A stretch of DNA of 7,882 nt, taken from NCBI GenBank assembly GCA_903839795.1, contig CAIMDR010000341.1, positions 1 through 7,882 on the forward strand, written 5' to 3'. This DNA is from an uncultured Methylococcaceae bacterium (lineage in GTDB: Bacteria; Pseudomonadota; Gammaproteobacteria; Methylococcales; Methylomonadaceae). Position 1 is the first letter of the stretch, and every line of letters begins with the position of its first letter. Shown piece by piece: positions 1 through 6,496 of this stretch. The notes under the pieces were generated by a model. The model saw only the letters and a list, made by a program, of their open reading frames with translations. It did no database searches and was not told where the DNA came from. A program made the position numbers and the translations under genes.

Positions 1-949
1 CGGTCTTGCCGTCTTCGACTGCGTCAGTAATTCCGTAAATACGTGAGGCTACAGTCGGCACACCGCAGGCAGCCGACTCAAGAATAGTCATGGGAAGACC
101 TTCACGATAACTGGGCAAACAAAAAATATCGGCCGCCGCCATAAAACGTTCCGGCATGGCCGTAAAGCTCACATAGCGCAGACACTCAAGCTCCGTATTG
201 CAGATTTCCTGGATCTTGCTGAAAGGCACATCTTCTTCAGCACCTACCAGTAACAGAACTACATTAGAGTGGTGCCTGGCAATTGCATCGAAAGCAGTAG
301 CCAAATCCAACATTCCCTTATCACGGTTTAGGCGACCTACAAACAAAACAACAGTAGCTTCTTTTGTAATTCCCAAATCATTTCGCAGAGTGAATCTGGC
401 ATCCGAGTCAGGATGAAAGCGTAGCGGATTTACACCACAAATTGAACCCGCACCAATTACTTTTGCTTTGCCTTGTGGCAATATACCCTCCTTTATCAAG
501 AAGGCTTGCTGGGAAGGACTGACCACCAGGATATTGGTTGCCAGTAAGCTGACTAATTGATCCAATAGTTTTAGTGCTTTTCGTTGCCAGCCGCTTCGTG
601 TTGCCCATACTTCTCCATGAAACGTATTGATTCGTATCGGTACGCAAACTAACCTTGCAGCTAACATGCCTAAAAGCCCGGTTTTTGGCATGTGCGAATG
701 AACAATATCAAATTGCTCATGACGAAATAGTTTAAATAGTTTAAATAGAACGAAGGCATCCTTCCATGGTGATGGTTTGCGTTCGATAGGTAGCAGAATG
801 ACCCGAGCGTTTAGACCCTCAAGCAAATACTTATCCTCAGAATTACAGACAACCGTTACCGCATATTTTTCTGATGCAGCCTGGATGTGATCACGTAAAA
901 AGGAATTGACAACAGCGGGGATAGTCGCAATATAGCAGATTTTATTCAT
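1..949 (-). CDS. GT4-family glycosyltransferase, 3' end cut off by window edge
   Basis: This is an open frame of 316 codons from ATG at 949 that runs off the left edge without a stop. It therefore lacks roughly the last 50-70 residues of a typical 370-380-residue GT4 enzyme. The N-terminal Rossmann half begins MNKICYIATIPAVV and contains DIVHSHMPKTG (residues 81-91) and NTFHGE (108-113). The C-terminal half has LFVGRLNRDKG (202-212), which contacts the phosphates in this family, and the E-x7-E motif E283...E291 in YREGLPMTILESAACG. The enzyme should transfer a sugar from a nucleotide-sugar donor, with retention of configuration, to a lipid-linked acceptor at the cytoplasmic membrane. Donor and acceptor cannot be read from sequence. 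The start overlaps the stop of the upstream GT2 gene as ATGA, with no clear Shine-Dalgarno, so translation is probably coupled. Confidence 0.93.
   Translation of the reverse strand, partial: MNKICYIATIPAVVNSFLRDHIQAASEKYAVTVVCNSEDKYLLEGLNARVILLPIERKPSPWKDAFVLFKLFKLFRHEQFDIVHSHMPKTGLLGMLAARLVCVPIRINTFHGEVWATRSGWQRKALKLLDQLVSLLATNILVVSPSQQAFLIKEGILPQGKAKVIGAGSICGVNPLRFHPDSDARFTLRNDLGITKEATVVLFVGRLNRDKGMLDLATAFDAIARHHSNVVLLLVGAEEDVPFSKIQEICNTELECLRYVSFTAMPERFMAAADIFCLPSYREGLPMTILESAACGVPTVASRIYGITDAVEDGKT
725..748. repeat. In-frame 9-base tandem repeat (2.7 copies) inside the GT4 gene
   Basis: The unit AAATAGTTT occurs twice in full and then partially (AAATAG) on the plus strand. On the coding strand it encodes the repeated tripeptide Lys-Leu-Phe around residues 70-75 of the GT4 enzyme. 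Because the period is a multiple of three, gain or loss of a unit would lengthen or shorten a helix by three residues and would not shift the frame. Confidence 0.8.
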
Positions 950-1803
950 GACACTTTGGAGTTTGTTGCTAGACCGTTAAATAAAGACCGCACTTTAGTA
1001 ATACCCAGTCTTCTAAGGTACTTAAAAAAGGAAAAGCCAGAAACCAAGATAAGCATAAAAATTGAAATGAAGCCTGCGCTAAAAATCCGATGATAAGTAT
1101 CCAGTACGCCTAACTGGGTTTTCCATAGATTACCAGTCAAGCCGCCATCGCCAAAATCTTCCTTGAATGAATAAGCCATTGGACTATTCAAAAACCAAGC
1201 TTGCTGACCGTTAAATACAATCGTGAGCCAAAGCAAGTAATCTTCTGCATAGCGTTTTTCGGGCAGAAAACGATAAAAAACTTCTCGTTTTACCATAACT
1301 GAACGGGTAGGAAAGCGATTAGAAAATAGCAGGCTATATTTATTGACTCTACGAACGAGCAAACTCTCTGGTAATTCTGGCAAGGCAACATTTTCTGATA
1401 TTTTGATACTTTGATGTCCTGACAATACTACGTCTGGATGTGCTGCCATCCATTGATATTGAATTTCCAGCTTTTTTGAATGCCAGCTATCATCCGCATC
1501 CAAAAAAGCAAGATAAGGTTGCGAAGCCTCTTTCCATCCTGCATTACGAGCGCTACCTGGCCCGCTATTCTTATCAAGCCGCACAATTTTTATGCTCGTT
1601 TTTTGATGCCCCTGCCCAAGCTGATTAAGAGCGGCCAAATTAACCCCGTCATCATTGCTAAAATCATCAATCAAGATGATCTCTTCCGGCGGTAGCGTTT
1701 GAGCAATCACTGAGTCCAGCGCCCGTTTGATGGTATCCTCGCAACGGTAACACGGAATAATTACACTGACAGGTGCTTTCCCTAAATTAATTCGATTAAT
1801 CAT
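946..1803 (-). CDS. GT2-family glycosyltransferase with C-terminal hydrophobic segment
   Basis: This is a 285-residue inverting GT-A glycosyltransferase. The nucleotide-binding strand is PVSVIIPCYRCEDTI (11-25), followed by IILIDDFSNDDG (42-53). The metal-binding DXD motif is LDADD (101-105). The likely catalytic-base region is YAEDYLLWL (185-193). After the catalytic domain a hydrophobic stretch, FISIFMLILVSGFSFF (245-260), precedes the basic KYLRRLG, suggesting one membrane anchor or a peripheral membrane helix facing the cytoplasm. I chose the ATG at 1803 because it makes an ATGA overlap with the fucosyltransferase stop, the same junction type seen at this gene's own 3' end. An in-frame ATG at 1815 would add four residues (MGTV), and neither start has a strong Shine-Dalgarno. 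The sugar specificity is unknown. It presumably adds one residue to the lipid-linked repeat unit. Confidence 0.93.
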   Translation of the reverse strand: MINRINLGKAPVSVIIPCYRCEDTIKRALDSVIAQTLPPEEIILIDDFSNDDGVNLAALNQLGQGHQKTSIKIVRLDKNSGPGSARNAGWKEASQPYLAFLDADDSWHSKKLEIQYQWMAAHPDVVLSGHQSIKISENVALPELPESLLVRRVNKYSLLFSNRFPTRSVMVKREVFYRFLPEKRYAEDYLLWLTIVFNGQQAWFLNSPMAYSFKEDFGDGGLTGNLWKTQLGVLDTYHRIFSAGFISIFMLILVSGFSFFKYLRRLGITKVRSLFNGLATNSKVS

Positions 1804-2678
1804 AACCGTACCCATTCATCCGGTATCAAATCACCATCATCATTTCCGTTCCGAAACCAATGCTTCGGTGCGATGACTATTTTTTCAGGATTGGCATTTA
1901 ACCAAGCGCCCCACCAGCTAAACGAACTGTTTGCAATAACATGATGCTGGCATAAGCTCATTAATTGCATGTCCCTATAGCTTTCTGCACCGCGATTATG
2001 TTCAACATAGACACAAGGAAATGCCACGGATAAATTTTTTTTGACCCACGGCACGTCATCAGAAAAAATATAAAATACCGGACAATCAACCCGCTCAGCG
2101 ATATAACTAATGGCCTTACGATAATATTCCAAGTCGCAAATAGCCATAACATTGCGATTCTTTGGATCACTGACATAGTCTCCACGACGAACGTGTAAGC
2201 TGACAGCTTGAATCGTTGCCATTTCTAATGCCAGCTCAGCATTGTGTTCTTTCAATGGCTCTCGAAACGTAAAATCTTGGCGAATAACCGATTCAACTGC
2301 TTTAAAGTAACGTTCCGACTGCCAGTAGCCATACAAATAACAATCGCCGGTTAAATTAAAGAAATCAGGCCAATAATTGAAATGTGGCTCGACCACAAAC
2401 GTCTTGCCCCTTAACCCGGCAAACTGAGGCCGTCGCAACACTTTTCTGGCCAAGTAGTTTTCACGCCACCCTAATAACTGATGAACCGTAAATGTTTCAG
2501 CGCTTTCCGTAACCACATTGAACACCCGACTCAATTCAAAACCATGATGCAGGCGGTAATCCGAAAAATCACTCAAGTCGAGAAGAAGCTTCTGGCTATT
2601 CGTAAGGGCAAGTGCACGCCCCGCAGCATATTGAAACATCTGATTACCGATGCCGCCAAGAACATAACTAACTACCAT
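1800..2678 (-). CDS. Alpha-1,2-fucosyltransferase, family GT11
   Basis: This 292-residue protein has the hallmarks of GT11 along its full length. The N-terminal signature is LGGIGNQMFQYAAGRALA (7-24). The GDP-fucose-binding HxRRGD motif is HVRRGDYV (162-169). FYIFSDD lies at 202-208, and the C-terminal VIANSSFSWWGAWL at 247-260. The family transfers L-fucose from GDP-fucose to the 2-OH of a terminal sugar, often galactose, making H-antigen-like ends. The protein is soluble or peripheral, with no signal peptide. Length and N-terminus match the family, and GGAA stands five bases before the ATG. It is followed by the GT2 gene with an ATGA overlap. The exact linkage and acceptor are inferred from the family. 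GDP-fucose synthesis genes are not in this window. An A8 run lies within codons 213-215. Confidence 0.95.
   Translation of the reverse strand: MVVSYVLGGIGNQMFQYAAGRALALTNSQKLLLDLSDFSDYRLHHGFELSRVFNVVTESAETFTVHQLLGWRENYLARKVLRRPQFAGLRGKTFVVEPHFNYWPDFFNLTGDCYLYGYWQSERYFKAVESVIRQDFTFREPLKEHNAELALEMATIQAVSLHVRRGDYVSDPKNRNVMAICDLEYYRKAISYIAERVDCPVFYIFSDDVPWVKKNLSVAFPCVYVEHNRGAESYRDMQLMSLCQHHVIANSSFSWWGAWLNANPEKIVIAPKHWFRNGNDDGDLIPDEWVRL
2035..2042. repeat. A8 homopolymer (coding strand) in the fucosyltransferase gene
   Basis: Eight consecutive T on the plus strand, read as AAA AAA AAT (Lys213-Lys214-Asn215) on the coding strand. A run of this length can be prone to polymerase slippage. The frame as sequenced is intact. 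Confidence 0.85.
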
Positions 2679-2696
2679 GCGGATTCCGGAAGAAGA

Positions 2697-2720
2697 CTAT
2701 TCATAATCGACAAAAACCAT
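2697..2720 (-). other. Possible seven-codon minicistron between DUF268 and fucosyltransferase genes
   Basis: The DUF268 stop TGA (2722-2720) shares its last base with an ATG at 2720-2718, giving TGATG. This opens the frame MVFVDYE and ends at TAG (2699-2697). The frame is the same as that of the fucosyltransferase, whose ATG lies 18 bases further on at 2678. Ribosomes coming off the DUF268 gene could restart here, stop, and restart again at the fucosyltransferase. It could equally be chance or the remains of a longer N-terminus interrupted by the TAG. No database-known peptide is recognised. Confidence 0.25.
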
Positions 2721-3469
2721 CAAGATTTTTGAAAATGAAACAGCCCGCAACCATACTCAAGTCCGATCGCAGCCTCCACTGATTTATCTTCACAGAATTG
2801 ACCCGCATCATCAACATAAGAAAATTCAATTAATTTCATGGCGGGGAATAACTGTAATACTGAAATGGGCGCGTGTACCCTGTGGGCATTGAAGCAGACT
2901 CTTTCTCGCCCAATGGGCAAAGAAAGAAACAGGTTACCGTCACGACTTACTATGCGCTGTAATTCAAGTGCCGCTTTTATACTACCGAGCGGATCAATCG
3001 GATCGCCATAGCGACCCAAACCAATATGCTCAATAACATGAAGACACGATAACGAGTCGATTGAATCATCAGGAAACGGCAAATCCAGGATATTTCCCGC
3101 AATTGAAGTCAAACCGGGAAGGGATACTTTAAGCGGTCGATAATCAACAAAAAGCGTTTCGACTTGGGCACTCAGTACGCTAATGGTAAGAACACTGGAG
3201 CCAATATCCACATGTTTAGCGACTTGTGTTGCGCCAACACGTCTGGCAAGCCAAGCACCTTGATAAAAGTAGTGAGGATCAAATGGTGTCGAAGAAACCC
3301 AATCCGTCAGGCAAGGATAACTGTCTGCCACACTTAGCTTATCACCCGACTTTGCCTGATATTGTCGCCAGTGTTTTACATAGCGCAGTAGATAGGGCCA
3401 TGTGAGTAGTTTACGTGGATCAGCAAAAACCATTAGCCAGCGTGCAATTGTGTTAATGAATTGATTCAT
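2720..3469 (-). CDS. DUF268-family protein, methyltransferase-like fold, function unknown
   Basis: The 249-residue protein matches my knowledge of the DUF268 family (Pfam PF03269), found in bacterial glycan loci and in nematodes and lacking an established function. It resembles a class I SAM-dependent methyltransferase. HVDIGSS (86-92) sits where motif I would be but lacks the full glycine-rich loop. FVDYRPL (107-113) ends strand 2 with an acidic residue. ILDLPFPDDSIDSLSCLHVIEHIG (127-150) matches the strand 4 region, and GNLFLSLPIG (178-187) strand 5. The conserved GRERVCFNAHRVH block (187-199) follows. There is no signal peptide or clear membrane span. The start ATG overlaps the GT2 stop as TAATG, preceded by GGAAAA. 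Its place just before the fucosyltransferase suggests it modifies or helps attach a sugar of the same glycan. Catalysis is not proven. Confidence 0.9.
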   Translation of the reverse strand: MNQFINTIARWLMVFADPRKLLTWPYLLRYVKHWRQYQAKSGDKLSVADSYPCLTDWVSSTPFDPHYFYQGAWLARRVGATQVAKHVDIGSSVLTISVLSAQVETLFVDYRPLKVSLPGLTSIAGNILDLPFPDDSIDSLSCLHVIEHIGLGRYGDPIDPLGSIKAALELQRIVSRDGNLFLSLPIGRERVCFNAHRVHAPISVLQLFPAMKLIEFSYVDDAGQFCEDKSVEAAIGLEYGCGLFHFQKS

Positions 3470-4323
3470 TAATTTTCCATACTTTCAGATTGTTGACATT
3501 GCAATTTGACCACACTTTCACCTACAAGCGACTGCATATTATGTTTGCGCCCTTGCATACGCACACGCCACCGAACCTTCCACCAATAATAAGTATTAAT
3601 CAATTTCATGCGCCAGCCTTTTAACGATTGAAGATTTAGCTCACGCTGTCTACAGGACATACGTTCTTCTTGATAATTCTTTGCGAATGCTCGGGAAGTC
3701 TGACCGCCATGACGACGAAAAGCACTAAAAATAGTTGGTACATATTGGCAGTTACCTTTCAAGCTCATACGTAAAAACAAATCATAGTCCGCAGCATACC
3801 TGAGTGATGGATCAATGCCGCCAACTTTCTCATAAAGGGAGCTGCGCCAATAACAGGCATCCTGCAAAGGTGTCCACCCACCATAAAGCATCATGGAGGC
3901 CAGATCATCCGCATGACCATTAGAAACCTGAAGTACTTGCCCGTTTTCATCTATATATAGGTCATCACCAAAAATCATGTCGGCACCGGTAGCGTCAAGT
4001 TTGGCACGAGCAACATCCAGAGCACCCGCAAGTAGCAGATCGCCACAATTGATCCAACATTGATAGTCGTTAGTTGCACGAACAAAGCCTTTAGACAGAG
4101 CGTCTGCATAACTACGATCCGTTTCACTTACCCACCCAGTAATGCGATGCTCATAACTACGAATGATTTCTACACTGCCATCTGTAGAACCGCCATCAAT
4201 GATGAAATACTCATCACCTGGCCGCAGGTTTACTAGAACAGATTCAATCGTTTCAGCAAGATAGCTTCCCATGTTGAAGTTTGGGGTAATAATTGTAAAT
4301 GCATTGTTTAATAACTGAATCAC
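3469..4323 (-). CDS. GT2-family glycosyltransferase (variant DXD), GTG start
   Basis: A 284-residue GT-A glycosyltransferase. The first strand is AFTIITPNFNMGSYL (8-22), followed by YFIIDGGSTDGS (39-50) and the switch region VSETDRSYADALSKGF (65-80). The metal-binding motif is the variant INCGD (91-95) where NxDD is common, so only the last aspartate is kept. AADYDLFLR (177-185) carries the probable catalytic aspartate. The tail 235-262 is rich in Trp, Tyr, Arg and Lys and probably binds the membrane surface. The start is GTG at 4323: an in-frame TAA lies 15 bases upstream, AAAAGG stands 11 bases before it, and the next ATG would remove the first strand. Its stop overlaps the DUF268 start. 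The sequence resembles WcaA-type colanic/O-antigen transferases, but the sugar transferred cannot be assigned. Confidence 0.93.
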   Translation of the reverse strand: MIQLLNNAFTIITPNFNMGSYLAETIESVLVNLRPGDEYFIIDGGSTDGSVEIIRSYEHRITGWVSETDRSYADALSKGFVRATNDYQCWINCGDLLLAGALDVARAKLDATGADMIFGDDLYIDENGQVLQVSNGHADDLASMMLYGGWTPLQDACYWRSSLYEKVGGIDPSLRYAADYDLFLRMSLKGNCQYVPTIFSAFRRHGGQTSRAFAKNYQEERMSCRQRELNLQSLKGWRMKLINTYYWWKVRWRVRMQGRKHNMQSLVGESVVKLQCQQSESMEN

Positions 4324-4378
4324 TTCAATGGCAGCCTTTTATTGTTATGAAAGTTGATCTTTTCTAGAAATATAGGTA
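4324..4378. other. Short intergenic gap between GT4 and GT2 genes
   Basis: This 55-base AT-rich spacer is the longest coding gap in the left seven kilobases. It holds the AAAAGG ribosome-binding sequence (minus strand, 4335-4340) for the GTG-started GT2 gene. I see no stem-loop followed by a T run and no convincing promoter, so it looks like an ordinary spacer within the operon. Confidence 0.6.
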
Positions 4379-5650
4379 TTACTTAGTAAGAATCGCAAGC
4401 CCCCGTATATGATCAATCGCACGCCCATATACCTCCAGATATTGCGGCACAACAACCTCATGTGACCATAAGCTGACTGCACGTTGCCTTGCTTGAACAG
4501 ACAACTTAGAATGGCGATCTTTGTCCTCCAGAACCCACATAATACCCCTGGCTAAATCTTCAGTTTTATATGCTTCTGCCAAATAGCCCGTCTGTTCATG
4601 CTCGACAATATCTTTCAATCCGGTTGTATTAAAAGCAACTACAGGACATCCACAAGCCTGTGCTTCAGTTCCGGACTGAGGCAAGTTTTCTTGTCTTGAA
4701 GGCACCACAGTTACATCAACGGCACTATACAATATTGAAAGCGTTACATCATCACTCAAATGTCCCAGCCAATGCAAAGGCAATCCTAACTGGGGGGGCA
4801 TAATTGGCTCACTCTGTCCTAAAATAACACACTGTACATCGGAACTGTTATTGGCAACCTGTATCAAAGCAGACTGCAATAGATCCCATCCCTTACGGGG
4901 ATCTGTGCCTCCACCAATAGCACCGAATAATACCAACGTTGCTGTTGGCGGCAAACCCAGTAATGTACGAGCCATTGCTTTAGGCCAAGGTTGGTATTGT
5001 AGGGTATCTAGCGGATTAGGAATTACTGTTACCGGCCAATTATGCATTAATACACTGTTCTTAACGCAATCGGCCAACCAACGACTCGGAGTAACAATGT
5101 CCATCGGTCTGCGCCACGCATTCAATTTACGCTTCCATACCCAACGATCAATGTCCACGCCACTATGTCCTTCAGGACGATTATCAGATGAATATCCCAT
5201 ACGCCAACGAGTATTTATATCGTCAGGCGCATAGTGCTCTGACCCACAAAATGCCCACATATCATGCAACGTCAATACTAAAGGTTTACGCAGATAACCA
5301 ATATCTTCAATGGACAAAAACTCGTTATTAATCCAATGCAGATTCAATACATCAGTATCCGAATTATTGATCTCCTTCAGTAAACCTGAAGGTAAAATTG
5401 CAGGTGAATGGAGTATTGGACTAGGCGACTTTTGAAATCGCATCAATTGGTCTCCAAGAGTAGGACCTAAAATCCTCAATACTTTGCTAATTTTGCCCTG
5501 AGAACTATCCACGGTAGAAAGATCAGATTTCTTTATACCTACATGCATACGACTTTGAATTTTACTTTCTAATAATGCTTTATGTAACCTAGTAGCTGCA
5601 CGGGATGCACCACCAGTCGTATCAGAATAGGAAAGTATTAAAGCTTTCAT
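4379..5650 (-). CDS. GT4-family glycosyltransferase
   Basis: This 423-residue retaining GT-B enzyme starts MKALILSYSDTTGGASRAAT, the glycine-rich acceptor-side loop of GT4 proteins. VLTLHDMWAFCG (125-136) is a characteristic block of a GT4 subgroup found in O-antigen and exopolysaccharide loci. The C-terminal Rossmann half has LVLFGAIGGGTDPRKGW (239-255), the donor-phosphate region. PSRQENLPQSGTEAQACGCPVV follows, with the E-x7-E pair E321 and E329. GLKDIVEHEQTGYL (344-357) and the C-terminal cross-over helix complete the fold. Full family length supports an intact gene. The start overlaps the upstream methyltransferase stop as ATGA with no strong Shine-Dalgarno, implying coupling. It transfers an unknown sugar from a nucleotide donor to the lipid-linked glycan on the cytoplasmic side. 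It carries a C7 run at codons 285-287. Confidence 0.95.
   Translation of the reverse strand: MKALILSYSDTTGGASRAATRLHKALLESKIQSRMHVGIKKSDLSTVDSSQGKISKVLRILGPTLGDQLMRFQKSPSPILHSPAILPSGLLKEINNSDTDVLNLHWINNEFLSIEDIGYLRKPLVLTLHDMWAFCGSEHYAPDDINTRWRMGYSSDNRPEGHSGVDIDRWVWKRKLNAWRRPMDIVTPSRWLADCVKNSVLMHNWPVTVIPNPLDTLQYQPWPKAMARTLLGLPPTATLVLFGAIGGGTDPRKGWDLLQSALIQVANNSSDVQCVILGQSEPIMPPQLGLPLHWLGHLSDDVTLSILYSAVDVTVVPSRQENLPQSGTEAQACGCPVVAFNTTGLKDIVEHEQTGYLAEAYKTEDLARGIMWVLEDKDRHSKLSVQARQRAVSLWSHEVVVPQYLEVYGRAIDHIRGLAILTK
4792..4798. repeat. C7 homopolymer (coding strand) in the GT4 gene
   Basis: Seven consecutive G on the plus strand, read as CCC CCC C on the coding strand (Pro285-Pro286-Gln287). It lies in the linker between donor-domain strands, upstream of the E-x7-E motif, so a one-base slip would inactivate the enzyme. 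It is on the short side for an efficient phase-variation tract. Confidence 0.85.
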
Positions 5651-6474
5651 TTGCTGACCAGCCTACGCTTTATGCTACCTAACTGATTGCTCGCCAAATT
5701 AAAAAATGGCCCAACAGATTTTGCAATACTTTTAAGGTACTTAAACTTGATTTTGTTAACATCCCCTACGCGCTGAAAAACCAACGCATGACTAGCTCCT
5801 TCCACTTGCCCTACAAATTTCAGTCCCATTTCCCTCATTACCCATCTGAATGTGTTTCTCAGATAGAAAGTTGAAGGTAAGTGACACTTAATCACCGGAT
5901 AAAAACAATTAGCAAAAATAAGGTACCCGCCTAACTTAGTCGCTTTCACCAACTGAGCTACTAATTCCAGTGGGTGCTCTACATGCTCCAGCACATCTTG
6001 CGCAATTACACAATCATACTGATTTTCGAACTCCTTTATAAATCTAATATTAGTATCATGCTTTATTCTTTGCATTCCAAGCTTTGAAGGATAAGGCTCC
6101 ACAATATCAATTTTTACTTTTGAATCAACAGCAGACACCCTCTGCGCCAACTCACCGAAACCACCACCATAATCTGCAATGCGATCAATACCTAACCGAC
6201 TAACAAACAATGCAATAGAGTCTCTATGTTGAACAGAAACTGGATCAGTTGCAGTAAATACGCCATTCACCACCCAAATGGGGTGTGAATAAAAATCACT
6301 TATCGCCTGACGCTGCAAAGCCACCTGGTTATCAAGACCCAGAGCATCCCAAATACGATCCATTTCTTGCCATATCCAATCTACCGTTGGACGCTCCATC
6401 CTAGCAATAACTTTCAGATAATCGATATCGCTTGGCGACAATATCTCGAAAGGCAACGGAACCCCCCAAAGCAT
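5647..6474 (-). CDS. Class I SAM-dependent methyltransferase
   Basis: From the ATG at 6474 this is a 275-residue methyltransferase. A helical N-terminal part of about 95 residues comes first, with WIWQEMDRIWDALGLD at 33-48. It is followed by a Rossmann methyltransferase core: motif I IADYGGGFGELAQ (99-111), an acidic residue ending strand 2 in DIVEPYP (123-129), and YDCVIAQDVLEHVEHP (153-168), then LGGYLIFANCFYP (181-193). It probably O-methylates a sugar or a precursor in the cytoplasm using S-adenosylmethionine. The target is unknown. I chose 6474 because AAAGGA lies four bases upstream and it leaves 22 bases after the preceding stop. An in-frame ATG at 6531 would add 19 residues of poor-looking sequence overlapping the upstream gene. 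The 3' end overlaps the GT4 start as ATGA. Confidence 0.9.
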   Translation of the reverse strand: MLWGVPLPFEILSPSDIDYLKVIARMERPTVDWIWQEMDRIWDALGLDNQVALQRQAISDFYSHPIWVVNGVFTATDPVSVQHRDSIALFVSRLGIDRIADYGGGFGELAQRVSAVDSKVKIDIVEPYPSKLGMQRIKHDTNIRFIKEFENQYDCVIAQDVLEHVEHPLELVAQLVKATKLGGYLIFANCFYPVIKCHLPSTFYLRNTFRWVMREMGLKFVGQVEGASHALVFQRVGDVNKIKFKYLKSIAKSVGPFFNLASNQLGSIKRRLVSK

Positions 6475-6478
6475 TATA

Positions 6479-6484
6479 TCCTTT
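6479..6484 (-). promoter_or_regulatory. Shine-Dalgarno site deciding the methyltransferase start
   Basis: AAAGGA on the minus strand, followed by a four-base TATA spacer and the ATG at 6474. This is a better ribosome-binding site than the GAG-containing stretch before the alternative ATG at 6531. Confidence 0.6.
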
Positions 6485-6496
6485 ATAGATGTCTGA

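Noticed and set aside
198..416. A 72-codon plus-strand frame
   Set aside because: It is antisense to the C-terminal half of the partial GT4 gene, which carries the E-x7-E motif region, and has no recognisable domain.
408..647. A 79-codon minus-strand open frame
   Set aside because: It overlaps the partial GT4 gene in another frame on the same strand. The GT4 frame has clear family motifs through this stretch.
1440..1695. Two overlapping plus-strand frames of 62 and 71 codons
   Set aside because: Both are antisense to the GT2 catalytic core (LDADD region), with no family resemblance.
1961..2185. A 74-codon minus-strand frame inside the fucosyltransferase gene
   Set aside because: It is an alternative frame of a well-supported GT11 coding region, with no motif of its own.
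2481..2732. An 83-codon plus-strand frame spanning the fucosyltransferase start
   Set aside because: It is antisense to the conserved LGGIGNQMFQYAAG coding region and shows no ribosome-binding site or recognisable domain.
4324..4378. Possible promoter or terminator in the longest internal gap
   Set aside because: The AT-rich spacer has no paired -35/-10 boxes at proper spacing and no GC-rich stem followed by a T run.
4851..5234. A 127-codon plus-strand open frame
   Set aside because: It lies wholly inside and antisense to the GT4 gene, whose motifs are intact. The translated product shows no recognisable domain, so it is a shadow frame.
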